From contig OZ037773.1 in the NCBI GenBank assembly GCA_964035545.1, forward strand, positions 939,751 to 1,003,750: 64,000 nt of DNA, given 5' to 3'. The notes beneath the pieces are model-generated. The model saw nothing but the letters and a program-made list of their open reading frames with translations. It was not told the origin of the DNA and made no database searches. Positions 45,272 through 57,480 of this stretch are shown here, one piece after another. Position numbers and translations under genes: made by a program. The stretch is from Bugula neritina (lineage: Eukaryota > Bryozoa > Gymnolaemata > Cheilostomatida > Bugulidae). Positions within the stretch are counted from its first letter, which is position 1. Each line of letters begins with the position of its first letter.

Positions 45272-47219
45272 ATGAGATGCTCAGTGAGCGCTCAGCCATG
45301 TGGTTGCAGTTATTTCCTGCCCGGCAAACGTGCCGGCAAAGCTGCAACATTCCTGTTGGACACTGGGTGTACTACTAATCTCCTGAGCCGTGTTTACACA
45401 CTCAATGCAAAAGACAGAGCTAACCTGGAGCTATATGAAGGGAACACCACATGTTGGTGGACGGGTTGTGTATTCTATTCTCTGGCAAGAGTGAGCTGAC
45501 AGGTCGAGTCTGTGATCAGGTGATCAGCGAGACCTTCATCATCAGTCACCTGACGGAAGATGCCATCTTTCGAACGCCTTTCCTGACGAAACACAAGTGC
45601 TACATTGACCTTAACAAGTTGGCGGTGATGTTGGCCAGGCGTGAGCTTGCAGGCAGGCGTTCAGCAGACCCTTGGTGGGGTGAGTGCAGCTAGTGCGGCG
45701 TTGCACCATTCCTGGGGGCTTCAGGGCTACAGTTTGCTGCAGAGTGAACTGTAGGAAAACCTCTGACTTAGGAGTGGTGGAGGGGCACTTGGAGGTGTCC
45801 AGCTCGGGAGCAGCCTAAATCAGCTGAACAAGTGTGGGGAGTTTTTGGTACAGTATGTGAATCTTTTCGCACAGCCGGTGGAGTTGCCGGCTGGTTCGTT
45901 AGTGAGGAAGCTTCACTCCGTGCAGGAGGAGGATGCCAGGTCCCACACGGAGACGGCGGAGGTGACCTGTGGGGTACCCACTATGAACCGCAGGTGGCAG
46001 GTGCCTGAACACTTGGTAGCTTTGTACGGAAATGCTGGCGATGACCGCGGGAACAGCAGGGAACGTCGTGTAGTGGCACAATTACTCTCTGAGTACAAAG
46101 ATGTGTTCAGTCATGGCGACCATGACATGGGCCTGACTAAAGCTATCAGTCATGAGATACGCTTGGCGGTGAAGACGGGGCTAATTCAATAGCCAACCTG
46201 CCGGTTAGGTTCTGAGAAGAAAAAGGAATTGAGTGGTCAGGTGCAAGACCTTCTCAGCCGGGAGGTGATTGAGCCACCCCATAGTGCTTGAAACTCTCCA
46301 GTTGTCCTGGTTTAGAAAAAGGATGGTAGCTGGAGGCTTTACGTGGATTATTGCAAACTAAACAGTGTACCTGTTTATGATGCTTACTCTCTTCCGAGGA
46401 TTGATGAGTTGTTGGATGCCTTAGCGGGTAGCAAATTTTTCAATACGGTAGGTTTGCTGAGCGGATACTGGCAAGTGCTCCTGAGCCCTGATGCACAGGA
46501 CAAGGCTGCATTTACAATGCAGAATGGGCTATGGAAGTGGGAGGTGCTGCCGTTTGAACTTACATCCGCTCCAGTCACTTCTCAGCGACTTATGGAGCAA
46601 GTTCGCAGTGAGCTACACTGAAAGACATTGTTCATCTACGTCGATGATATCATTGTCTTCTGCTTCTGACACTCATTTCAGTCGGCTTAGAGAAGTGTGC
46701 GACAGACTCGGGGTTGCCAGTCTAAAGCTCAAGCCCTCTAAGTGTGCACTGTTGCAGCAAGAAGTTAAGTACCTAGACCATGTAGTTGGCCGGGACAAAG
46801 TCGCGACAGACCCTGAGAAGGTCTGAGCTGTGAGAAACTAGGTTGTCCCTTTGGACCTCACTGAATTTCAAGCATTCTTGGGGTTGATAGGGTACCACAG
46901 GCAGTATATACCCGACTTTACAGAAATTGCTCAGCCATTGAATCGGCTGACAGCAAAGCCGGTCCGCTGGCAATGGACGTATGCAGAGCAGCAGGCATTA
47001 GAGCACCTCAAGAATTGCTGGATGGTGACACCTATCTTGGCGTACCCTGATTCAGCAAAAAAGTACATTTTGGACACTGATTCAAATGACCACAATGTGG
47101 GAGCTGTGCTGTTTCAGGCCCAGAATGGTCTAAGGTGGTGGTGGCTTACTAGAAAAAAACTATGTCGGCCCATGAAAAGAGCTACTGCACTACCAGGAAA
47201 GAGGTCCTGGCAGTAGTTA
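45272..47219 (+). pseudogene. Gypsy element C pol, copy 2 (protease to RNase H)
   Basis: Protease LLDTGCTTNLLS near 45355, RT SGYWQVLLSPDAQ near 46455, YVDD after a TGA, and LIGYHRQYIPDF near 46880. RNase H LDTDSNDHNVGAVLF is near 47070 and better preserved than in copy 1. The sequence ends at the deletion junction (AAGGCGG at 47217-47223) that joins RNase H directly to ORF3. Confidence 0.75.
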
Positions 47220-47402
47220 AGGCGGAAGAGAAGGAAGAGATCAAAAACTACTACAGTCCCTAATGTCACAATAGATGCTGATATATGTACTAACTCAGAG
47301 AAACTACAACGATGCTGCACACAACCGTGTAAGGAGCAGCGAAGGACGACATCGGAACTAGCTAGGTTGCAGAAGCTCTTCAACAGAGGGACTGCTAACT
47401 GA
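47220..47402 (+). pseudogene. Gypsy element C ORF3 C-terminus, copy 2
   Basis: In frame to the stop at 47400-47402: TIDADICTNSEKLQRCC, CKEQRRTTSELARLQKLFN, a Leu-heptad coiled coil. Here the TGA seen in copy 1 is CGA (Arg), so the ancestral ORF read through. Confidence 0.6.
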
Positions 47403-47681
47403 ACAAAACGTACTTAGTGATTGTTTCGGCTCGTGGGTATGAGTTCTTACATTATTGCAGAATGCTGATTTTCATTTCAAGTTGCGAGGCAGTGCATTAA
47501 TTGTAAAAATGTATCAGTATATCCTCACTATGGTGGTGCTAGTGCCATGCTTTTATATGCTTATTCTTCTGTGTGTTTCATAATATTTTAGTTTCATATT
47601 TTTGTGTGTGTTTGTCACTATCGTTTCTAATGTCTCGTGGCTTAGTTCTCGGTAACCATGCCTTCTGATAGGTCAGGAGAG
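47403..47681 (+). other. Element C 3' untranslated region
   Basis: No coding frame. Ends in GGTCAGGAGAG, a plausible polypurine tract before the 3' LTR. Deleted from copy 1. Confidence 0.5.
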
Positions 47682-47830
47682 TGTGGTGATTTATGGTATA
47701 TCGGAAAGGCAACTCTTATAATTACTCTGCTATTCTCATGTGCATCGTCCAGAATACGCTAAGCTACACTAGGCCTTGTACTGCCTACATGGTTATGTTA
47801 TCTCTATGGACATAAATTCACTACAATATG
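47682..47830 (+). mobile_element. 3' LTR of element C, copy 2, truncated
   Basis: Matches the first 150 bases of 43644-44104 with clear divergence (an old insertion), then stops abruptly. The rest of the LTR is missing. Confidence 0.6.
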
Positions 47831-48155
47831 TCAGTTTTGTGTTAATATTTGTCATTGATTTTCTGGTGGATCCGCCTATACAAAAAGTGATAAATAACTA
47901 TTTCTTGCTACTATTCGCAGCAAAGACTGCCAGTGATGCTAAGAAGGGTATCCAGCCACAATTGCCATTTAGCAACATGACGCAAGAAAACGAGTCCAAT
48001 TAGCCTGTTTAAACGCCCTTCACTTTACACAGTGGCAGTTTGTGTTTTCTGCAACTACATTTAATGCAATATATGACTCGGTTTCTTAGTACCGATTACA
48101 TTTTATAATAATCTATTATAATTCTAGCAATGGGTAACAAAATCATACCTTTTGA

Positions 48156-48322
48156 TTATCCAACCACTCCTGAGACTACTACTGCAACTATCACTGGAAT
48201 GAAAGTAGAAAGTATGCCACCTATCAGACCTCCCTTGTTTACACCAGTTGTAGTGGGGGTTGTAGGGAGTATTGTGGCAGTATCCTTCCACATTATGTTC
48301 CATTTGATAGTCACCGTCTTTG
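48156..48322 (-). CDS. Ig gene copy 2, exon 6 (stalk and hydrophobic C-terminus)
   Basis: Reads TATILPTTPTTT, GVNKGG, LIGGILSTFIPVIVAVVV and SGVVG, with stop at 48156-48158. Six residues differ from copy 1. The frame is intact, which supports it being a real exon. Confidence 0.75.
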
Positions 48323-51300
48323 CTGAAACCGATTTAAAGACATTTTGAAGAAAAAATAAGTTTAAACTTAAAAAACATCTACCACTAACATTAGTAAATT
48401 AGAAAAAACATTTACAATTCTCATTCATTTATATAAGTGCTAATTCTTACATAAGCCATTTTCAGCTGTACATTCAGCTGTTTCTGTTACACCGTTTGTC
48501 CGAGGAATTAGAGTCAGCGCATTGGATAATTCATTTGTCACAACTCCCTTATATGTCCAAGTGAACGTAGAGGGTGGTGGGTTGGCATCCACATGTTGGC
48601 TACAATCTAGTTTAGCATCAGATTGTCCAGGGTTGAATTCTTTCACAATTGGATCTGGATCATCAGCCTTTCTATCCAAGTCTACAAAAATAAAATTCAT
48701 AGCACAGGGCTGTCTAACACGAGGCCTTAGGACCGGATGTTGCCCCCAGCCTACATTTATGTGGCTCTCAAAGGCATAACAAATAAAACTATTTTTCACA
48801 CATATATGAATTTGAGAGAAAAACCACCTTTTGAATGTATTATTTATATAAATGCTACAAAATGTAGTATGCACTAACTATTGGGACTTTATTTTGTATT
48901 GATAAATAAGATTTTAGAATAAAATATTTGAAAATTACGGACGCTGCGGTACCCAGTTCAAACTAAAGTTTAAAATATGGCTTTTGCTACTGGAATATTC
49001 CCCTTCAGTGCCACTCCCTTTGAAAGGTTGGACACCCCTGGTCTAGCACCCTACATGTCAACTAAAAATTTCACATTCAAAGAGTAGGTATAACTAGAAA
49101 AATATTGATGGTGCTTACTTACACTGTGGTGTGATGGCAACAGTTTGTTCAGTATTCCCTCTCTTCCAGTTAGAATGTTTTGTATCTGTACAGGATAAAG
49201 TTAGTCCAGCTCTGTCTGTCTCTGTGGGAGTATATTTTCCAGCCACTGTGTTACCATTTACCTCTAATAAATAAAACATGTTCATGTATACTAATTCTTC
49301 AAAGACTCCCTGCACACTTCACTTATGCAGTACTGAAAGATTCTTATAATAATATGTTAGTTTTCATTTACATACTCTTTTAAGGTTGGATGGTAAAGGT
49401 AAAGGTAAAGGCGACTGAAAATTTGATTTCCATGCAATCAGAAATCCTAAAACATTTTAGCATATACTTGAACAAAATTCATTATAAAACAGAATGCAAA
49501 TGAAAAGTAACATATATAAGAATATTTTAATACTGCATAAGTGAAGTGTGTCAGGGCAAGAAAACTACCAGAGAAGAAGTAAAAAGTATAAATACAGCCT
49601 ACAAGCACAATTCTATGGTAAATTTGCTCAGGACTCATTTATGTACATTTTCTACTTTTCTGCAATACTTAAAAAAATAAATTGAAAAGATTTTTGTGTT
49701 ACAGTTGCTAAATCAGCCCTAAACCTTCTTTCAGCAAGAACAAATTAGTTCCAGCTTAATTTTGATAAAAAAATTTACGATATAACAGGCGAGTTGGTTT
49801 GTGGTTGACGAATATTATTGGTTATTTAATTGAGACTGAAAAAAAGACTGTAGACACTTCTTTCGAATCATCTAACTTTTTACATTTCAATCTATTATAG
49901 CAAACTGATTTATAAACTATTGTAAACTCATTAGATAATATTCTCAGAGTTTTACAACATTCAAATATTTATATAATTAAATAGGAATACAGTGCTCCCT
50001 CCAAACCTGCTGGTCTGATACCCTTATCTGTGACATAGCAGAATACCAGATTTAACTCACAGAACAGTTAAATACGGACATTTTGTCTCTATATACACAC
50101 ATATACATAAGTTACAAAAAGAAAATTCAAGTTCTTCTCATGTCTTATGTTACTTTGTCAGGAATGGAGAGTTCTGAGATATGGAGGGAGCACTGCATAT
50201 TACATCACTTGTATAACAATAATTAGCTAAACTAAAACCTGGTTTGTTGTTCACTAAATTTAAAATTTAATTTGCTTCTAGTTTCTTAGATAGAAATCTG
50301 GGGAAGCTTGTTGCACAACATTTAGACAGGTATATACTTACTGTATTCATAGACTGACACAGGATCTGCTCCTGTAGAGTTACAATCAAATGTAAACTCT
50401 TCCCCTTCTATAATAGTTGCTGGTTTATTAAGTGATATGCCAGTTGGTGCAACTGCAGAATGAAGGAATGCACAATATATATTTTCAAATACAGGTGCAT
50501 CGATGTATTGTAAATTAGGTTAGGACTGCAGTAGAGGCCATTTGCTATATCCTGGGTAAATTGTGTCAATAAAAAGTGTAAATCTAAATAGTAAAACTGC
50601 AACATTCCAAGTCTGCCTATGATAACAGTTATCTGAAACTACATGCCAACCAGATATCCTTATGTGATCCTGACCAGAAAATCTCCAACAAAGGTATAAT
50701 AAACTAAAATTTGTCCTCAACCCAACAAAGATAACAAATATATTATTTTGATTTAACTAACCACCATCATCATGGGATAAGTTGAATATTATCACTAAAT
50801 CTTTCCATGAGATACTGGACAGCATTTTTCAACAAAGGCCTAATATAACAAATATTATCCACTATTCATATAATGCATATCAAACATACTATTTCAATAC
50901 CAATAATACCAATCTTGGGAACAGTTAAATTTGTCTATGAGGAAGGAAGGAGGAAGTTAGTTAAAAACTATGAGAAGTTGTACTAGAAATTGCTAGAGTA
51001 GTCTATAAAGACTATCATTGACCGAAGAAATTAGTTTGAACTGTTCACCTTTGACTTCCATTGAAACTTCCGAAGAGAGAATTTCTCCCACACTTCCTCC
51101 TTCAAACCCTCTACAGTAGAACTTCCCTTTGAGTGATGAATTAGTTGCAGTGAGTTGTACAGAAACAGAGAACCCTTCAGGTTCACCAACAGAGTTACAG
51201 TATGGATTACTGACTTCAGGACCTTCTATCCCAGAGATATCAGTAATATCTGGAGTTGATATACCAACCCATACTGTGTCATTCTCAGGACTTAGACCAC

Positions 51301-51757
51301 ATCCACTTCTGTACATTTCACTGTCTCCATCAGCTTCATATCGTAACTGTAAGATTCTTAGATCAGTATAACCAGATGTTTCACATGTGAATGTTACATT
51401 CTCATCTTTATAGAAGTCAGGTGAGCTTGGAGTACTGTAGTTCATCTCTGTAGATGGTTGACCTAAACATATGTAATTTTAATAGCTTAGCTCAATACTA
51501 ATCCAATTGTGGAAATGAAAAGAAGAATTTTGGCCAACTCATTCATGTGACACTGCCATCACAAGAAAGGAACATCTACAAGTTGTGTGAGCATAAAAAT
51601 CATATGTAAAAGGAATAGAAATGTGGTTACCAACATTCATTTAAAAGTAAGAACCAGACTTATCAATCACTGAAAATTTATTCAGAAATATTCACTTAAC
51701 AATTGTGTAGCTAAATAGTATTAATACTTTAAAAATGGTTATCCAGGGAAGTTTCAT
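48156..51757 (-). CDS. Three-Ig-domain surface receptor gene, copy 2
   Basis: Exons on the minus strand: 51700-51757, 51049-51462, 50342-50452, 49123-49263, 48451-48750 and 48156-48322. Lengths equal those of copy 1 exactly, and all junctions are phase 1. The order is signal peptide, Ig1, Ig2 (two exons), Ig3, Thr-rich stalk, C-terminal hydrophobic segment; 396 residues if correctly spliced. All coding exons are open. The only lesion is the first donor, TTAAGT instead of GTAAGT. If GT is taken one base earlier, the reading frame is lost. The gene may therefore be a recent pseudogene or use another first exon. The role in surface recognition is inferred from architecture. Element A lies about 540 bp upstream of the ATG. 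Confidence 0.8.
48451..48750 (-). CDS. Ig gene copy 2, exon 5 (Ig3, intact)
   Basis: 300 bases, acceptor ATGTAG, donor T|GTAAGA. CWGQHPVLRPRVRQPC, then LDCSQHVDANPPPSTFTWTY and TAECTAENG. This shows the uninterrupted form of the exon that gypsy B splits in copy 1. Confidence 0.85.
49123..49263 (-). CDS. Ig gene copy 2, exon 4 (Ig2 second half)
   Basis: 141 bases. TPTETDRAGLTLSC and NWKRGNTEQTVAITPQ. Borders TTAG and T|GTAAGT. Confidence 0.85.
50342..50452 (-). CDS. Ig gene copy 2, exon 3 (Ig2 first half)
   Basis: 111 bases, acceptor CTGCAG. The protein is identical to copy 1 and the few base changes are silent. Confidence 0.85.
51049..51462 (-). CDS. Ig gene copy 2, exon 2 (Ig1, hypervariable)
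   Basis: 414 bases, same borders as copy 1. Four cysteines at the same positions (FTCETSGY, SGCGLS, PYCNSVG, KFYCRGFEGG). Loops differ: TVWVGISTPDITDIS and GPEVSNPY against TVWRSSSTPEIITVS and GSGVSHAD. Confidence 0.88.
51700..51757 (-). CDS. Ig gene copy 2, exon 1 (signal peptide), donor mutated
   Basis: MKLPWITIFKVLILFSYTI, one conservative change from copy 1 (Val to Ile). The junction reads ACAATTG|TTAAGTG where copy 1 has ACAATTG|GTAAGTG. Confidence 0.75.
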
Positions 51758-52297
51758 ATTCCTGAAAATAACAATTAACACTAAATAGTATAAATACTGG
51801 CCTGCATACTTAAATATATATTAGCTATAAAAACCAGCTAGGAAAAAATACTGGATAAAGAAATGTTATAAAATTAAAGAAATTCATAAAAGCAAACGCC
51901 ATCATTATGATGAATGAAGTTAACAGCTGGAAATGTAGAAACTGCCTACAAATGAGAACCAGTGAATTAGTGTGTGCAACAGACAGCAGGGTGGCCAGAA
52001 TCATCTTGAGGTCACAGCAAATCAAAGCAAGCCAAGTCACTGGCTAACCAAGTTAGGTTTAGCGGATTGAAAACAATGACTGGAAAGAAAATAGATTGAA
52101 TAGATTTCAAAGTTGGATAAGTTAGTTTTAATTTCAACTATTTTGAAATTTATGTCTATCTACATAAATAGATTTACTGAAAACAATGATGAAGTTAAAT
52201 TTAATATGTCATGCAATGCATTTCTCTACATGAATATTCTAAAGAGGAAAAGTTTTATTACAAGTAATTCAGACCTGCAAGCCTAATAAAGTGATAT

Positions 52298-52603
52298 TGT
52301 GGTGGCTCGTAGAGCTACCAGCAACACAATACGCAAGGTTGCGTATTGACCCGGAACGATGTATTAGCCAATTAGCTAAGCTGCTTATGAATAATAGTAG
52401 CAGCTTCGCGCTACTAGCCCAGTTGAGGATAGTGCTGTAAATTAAATAGACGTGTGTATTATTAACTGTTGTATATTAGATTTTATTATGTATTCTTGTA
52501 TTCAAATATAACGATATCTACTCGACTTATCACGGTGAAGTTTCTCCAGTAATAAATAGACTCTCTTGGTTGCACATCGACCCTAATTCTGAAAATCATA
52601 ACA
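52298..52603 (+). repeat. Gypsy A 5' LTR
   Basis: Starts TGTGGTGGCTC and ends AATCATAACA. An AATAAA at 52551-52556 can serve as polyadenylation signal in the R region. Confidence 0.93.
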
Positions 52604-52604
52604 G

Positions 52605-52622
52605 TGGTGGCAGCAGTGGGAT
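52605..52622 (+). other. Primer-binding site of gypsy A, tRNA-Leu type
   Basis: TGGTGGCAGCAGTGGGAT is complementary to the tRNA-Leu 3' end with one mismatch against the sites of B and D. Confidence 0.85.
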
Positions 52623-52636
52623 AGTGTACATCAAAG

Positions 52637-53503
52637 ATGGAGACTGAAAATGCTAGAATGCAACCACCCCCAGTAGAAGGTGAGCGTAGAAATGATGTTA
52701 ATCCTGTGAATTGTGAGGGAGAAGACGCTTATAGATATTGCTTGAAAGCTCCCACTTTTACTGGGTCAGAAGATGTCGAACAGTTTATACAAGAATTTAG
52801 AGAGGTAATGGAGATTGCTCAATGGCCGCATAGAGTGGCCCTTATCCAATTGCGGAGAGCGTTGACGGAGCAAGCCAAGCCGTACGGAGTGGGAACGGAC
52901 GTAAACGGAATACTGACTGCGCTGCGGGCCTGTTTTGGCATCACCGCAATAGACGCTAGGACCAAGCTACAGAGATTGTGCCGCACCCCGCAGACCTCGC
53001 TGCAAGAACATGCCGCGACGGTGAAGAAGCTGGCACAGATTGCGTATGGTGACCTACCAGCGCAACACCAAGAGCGTTACACATACGACGCCTTTGTCCA
53101 GTCACTAAACGACCTGGGCCTACACCATCAACTTCGAGCTAAAGGGATAACCAGAATAGAGGATGCCCTGAAGGCTGGAGAAGCTTACCTGTTGGCTACC
53201 CAAATGCATCGAGCACAACGGAACCCACCAGTAGTTGGAGTCAGTGCTACCAGGGCCACGACAGGCCCCGAAGCCCCCCCGCTGGAAGCCGAAGTGGACC
53301 GTATGGTAAAGATGCTGGGACAGCTGGTAACAATTCTGGCCGGCGCTGGCCCCGGTCAGGCCCTGCGGTTGCCCCCAACACCTGTGGGGCAGGGCTGGAG
53401 TAGTGCTGGTCAGGACCATAGACAGAAAGGACGACCCCAATACCAGGGGGCGTTTAACTGTCACAGCCCGCGGAGGCTCTCCCTCCCCGCGGGCTGCAAC
53501 TGA
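52637..53503 (+). CDS. Gypsy A gag
   Basis: 288 codons, intact. Start METENARMQPPPVEGE. The capsid motif APTFTGSEDVEQFIQEF at about residues 37-53 is followed by AQWPHRVALIQLRRAL, then the helical ARTKLQRLCRTPQTSLQEHA, AYLLATQMHRAQRNPP and a Gly/Pro-rich end. It would form the particle shell. The end FNCHSPRRLSLPAGC has Cys and His but not the CCHC spacing found in elements C and D, so RNA binding may be handled elsewhere, possibly by the Cys/His tail after integrase or by ORF3. Confidence 0.85.
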   Translation: METENARMQPPPVEGERRNDVNPVNCEGEDAYRYCLKAPTFTGSEDVEQFIQEFREVMEIAQWPHRVALIQLRRALTEQAKPYGVGTDVNGILTALRACFGITAIDARTKLQRLCRTPQTSLQEHAATVKKLAQIAYGDLPAQHQERYTYDAFVQSLNDLGLHHQLRAKGITRIEDALKAGEAYLLATQMHRAQRNPPVVGVSATRATTGPEAPPLEAEVDRMVKMLGQLVTILAGAGPGQALRLPPTPVGQGWSSAGQDHRQKGRPQYQGAFNCHSPRRLSLPAGCN

Positions 53504-53804
53504 AGGAGTCTGGTGGGACACGCCGTCGTCTGTCCGTACAAACACGACGGAACACTCCCCCCGAGTGGCAGGTACCACGCAGGACTAGCAGGCCCGCACA
53601 ACGGCCAAGTACCTTCTCCCTGCCACTCGCCAACCGGTTCCACCGGTTACCTCGGGAGGAGGAGCCCGCCACTGAAATGGAGCCGGAAGGCCCAGTGGAG
53701 AGCCCCAAACCCCGCCGGCACCAACCTCGCCGCCGGAAACCCCGTAAACCACGGGTGAAACCCCCGCCGTCCTACCAATCTAGGACAGCAAACGTGGGGG
53801 GGGG

Positions 53805-56800
53805 GTGAAAGTACAACCACATGGAGAGAGCTATTTCCTACCCGGAAAGGTGGCCGGCAACGCCGTCACTTTCCTGCTCGACTCCGGTTGTACTACCAAC
53901 CTTCTCAGTCGTAGAGTCTTTGAGGCACTGCCCCGCCCCGCCGGGACAGGGATAGAGTACGACCGTATACGGGGGAACATGGCACCCTGGCAGACGGGTC
54001 ATGTATTCCCTTCTACGGTATTATCGAGCTCCTTGGGCGTGTCCGAGACCAGGCTGTACAGGAGACTTTTATCATAAGCCAACTGGAGGAAGATGCTATC
54101 CTCGGAATGCCTTTCTTGAAGCAATACCAGTGCCGAATAGACTTCAGCAAGTCGGTGGTGCTGATGGGCGGGCGAGAACTCGCCTGGGTGGATAAGTTTG
54201 GGCGTCCTCTGGTGGGCGGTGTTCAGGTAGTTCGAAACTGCACCGTGCCCGGACGCTCCAGAGCTACTATCCACTGCCGAGTGAACAGCAACCGGGTAGC
54301 CAGGCTCGGGGTCGTTGAAGGCGCGCACGAAAGGATCCAACTCGCTAGTAGTTTAAACCAACTAACTGAGCGAGGGGAGGTCTTGGTGCAGTGTGTCAAC
54401 CCCTTTACCGAGCCCATTGAGCTCCCAGCTGGGTCAATGCGGGGCCGGTTCCACTCCGTCCAGGAAGAGAACGTGGGCCTGTCGCTGGGTGACGCGACGG
54501 AGACACCCCCTCGACACCCTACTCAGGGACGAGGGGCAGTCCCAACACATCTCCGGGAGTTATATGAAACAGCCTGTGGCGGCTGCGCGAGCAACATGGA
54601 ACGCCAAGCGATGGCGAAGTTGCTACGCGACTACGGTGATGTGTTCAGCAGCGGAGATCATGACGTGGGGCTGACTGGAGTTGTCAGAGACGAAATACCG
54701 CTGACTGCAGGGACAGTCCCTGTCCGGCAACCCACACGCAGGCTGGGGCCGAAAAAAGAGAAGGAGGTTAGCCGACAAGTACGGGATCTTCTGGACCGCG
54801 GCCTCATAGAGCCCGCCCATAGCGCGTGGAGCTCACCGGTCGTACTGGTCCGGAAGAAAGACGGCAGTTGGAGGTTCTGTGTGGATTACCGCAAACTCAA
54901 TACCGTAACCATACAGGACGCTTACCCTCTACCTCGTATTGACGAGTCATTGGACGCCCGAGCCGGCAGCAAGTACTTCAGTATGTTAGACTTGCTGAGT
55001 GGCTATTGGCAAGTCCCTCTGAGTCCCGACGCCCAAGAGAAAGCGGCGTTTATCACACGGGACGGGTTGTGGAAGTGGAAGGTGCTGCCCTTCGGGTTAA
55101 CCTCCGCCCCAGCCACCTTCCAGAGGCTGATGGAGCAAGTCCTTAGCGGGCTCCATTGGAAGACACTGCTGATCTACCTCGATGATGTCATCGTGATCTT
55201 CCCAGACTTCGAGACGCATGTCAGTCGTCTGCAGGAAGTTTTCGAGAGACTCCGAGGTGCCGGTCTTAAGCTCAAACCTTCCAAGTGCGCTCTATTGCAG
55301 CCGGAGGTCAAGTACCTGGGGCACGTTGTCGGGCAAAACGGCGTGGCAACGGATCCCGAAAAGGTACGGGCGGTAGAAGACTGGGTCACCCCCCAAGACT
55401 TGACCGGACTCCGGGCTTTTTTGGGGCTGGTAGGGTATTACAGGCAATACATACCGGACTTTGCGGGCATAGCACAGCCGTTAAACCGGCTCACCGCAAA
55501 GGGAGTGACGTGGCAGTGGACCCCAGTCGAACAAGGAGCGTTCGACCGCCTCAAGGGCTGCCTGCTAACGGCGCCCATCTTGGCCTACTCAGACCCCACT
55601 CTGGAGTACATCCTCGACACGGATGCCAGTGACCAAAATGTTGGCGCTGTGCTGTCTCAAGTGCAGGAAGGCCGAGAGGTAGTAGTAGCCTACTACAGCA
55701 AGTCTCTCTCACCCGCTGAACGAAATTACTGCACTACCCGCAAGGAGCTGCTGGCAGTAATCAAGTCAGTGAAGCACTTCAGACCATACTTATACGGCAG
55801 GAAGTTCCGGCTGCGTACGGATCATGCCTCGCTGATCTGGTTGTGCAAGAGAGCAGAGCCCTCCAGTCAGGTCGCCGGTGGCTCGAAATCCTAGCTGAAT
55901 TCTCCTACCGGATCGAACATCGACCGGGCAGGAGACACAGCAATGCGGATGGTTTGAGCCGCCGACCTGATGGAGGTTGCAAACAGTGTCTCAACATCGA
56001 GAGGAGGGACGGAGGTCCCCCGCGATGTGAGTTGGAGACGCTGGCTCGCCATGGAGCACTGTTTGACTGGGACCAGGGTCAACCCAGACAGGAGGTTGAC
56101 GAGTCCCCGGAGGTTGTACAAAACCTCCGCGCCAACCCTGTACTGGCCGATAGTGTACGAGAGCTGAAGAAGCTCCAAGAAGAGCTGCCTGGAGTAGTGG
56201 CAGACATATATCGGGCCAAAAAGGAAGGGCGACGACCCAGCGAGGAACGCATAAGACAGGGATGCGCCGAGTTCCGGCTATACTGTCAGCGTTGGGACTC
56301 GCTGCGGATCGGGCAGGATGGTCTACTGACCATTTCTCTAGCTGCCAGCGGCAGACACCCGGAGAGGAAGAGGGTGGTCTGTCCCACTGCCATCCGCCGT
56401 GAGCTGATTTGGGACACTCACAAACAGGCCCACGCAGGGGTCAAGAGAGTGATCTCCAAATTACGGCTCCGGTGGTATTGGCCACAAATGGAGCGTGACG
56501 TCCGACTCAGAGTCAAACAGTGTGAGATCTGCCAGGCCAGTAAGCATAGCCGTTCCCCTGATGAAGCGGGACGGCAGAGGCTATATGCTGGAAGGCCCTG
56601 GCAAGTAGTCGCTGTAGACCTGGTCGGACCCATGCCCCTGACCCCCAGAGGCAATAGTTGGATCTTAGTACTGACCGACCACTTTACTAGGTGGGCGGAT
56701 GCTCTGGCTATCCCAGATGCGTCAGCCCCAACAGTGGCCAGGGCATTAGACCAACATGTATTCTGTTATTTTGGTCTCCCCGAACAGATACACTCTGATC

Positions 56801-57480
56801 AAGGCGCTCAATTCCAGTCTCAACTGATGAGCGACCTTTGCTGCCTCTTGGGAGTAAATCAGAGCCGGACCACACCCTACCACCCTCAAGGTAACGGGGT
56901 GGTAGAGCGCAACAACCGGATGCTAGGTGATGCGCTCCGGAGCCTCCTCCTTGGACGCGGCCAAAAGGAATGGGATACGGTGTTGCCGCAAGTCATGCGT
57001 CCATACCGTAACACCCAACACACCAGTACTGGTGAGACCCCAAACCTCTTGATGCTCGGGAGAGAGACTCGTGTCCCTGACCATCTTACCTACCACGTTC
57101 CAGAGCAAGACAACTCGGTTCACGAGTATGCCAGTGAACTAGTGGAACGGATGAAGGCCGCACACGATATACTGCGCGAACAGCAGTGGAAGGTGCGGCA
57201 CGAAGATTCCGAGGAACCACCTCTCTACCAAACGGGAGATAAGGTGTGGATGGTCAATCACCGTAGGCGTCGCGGGCAGGCTGACAAATTAAAGCCTAAG
57301 TTTGTGGGACCCTACGTGATCGTCGAGGCTATGCCCAACCATACGTACAAGATTGAGCGCTCAGGACAGGTGTCTATCCAGAATGAGTCTCGCTTGAAGC
57401 CGTATTGGGCTAGCCCCGACGCAGTGGGAGAAGCCCCCCCGTTGTTGGAGCCCAGGAGGCAGACAACAACACGCGGGTGA
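53805..57480 (+). pseudogene. Gypsy A pol: protease, RT, RNase H, integrase
   Basis: Protease FLLDSGCTTNLLS near 53870-53910 is in one frame. An indel at the CCCCGCCCCGCCGGG run shifts to the frame at 54107-55894, which carries the rest of protease, RT ([36 protein letters not shown] at 55175-55186) and RNase H (DTDASDQNVGAVL, LRTDHASLIWLC). A one-base loss near 55877 moves to 55843-57480, the integrase: Cys pair CEICQASK, catalytic region VAVDLVGPMP, HSDQGAQF, PQGNGVVERNNRM, and GPY motif KFVGPYVIVEAM. It ends at a TGA that gypsy B shares. Only two shifts separate it from an open pol. Confidence 0.92.
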
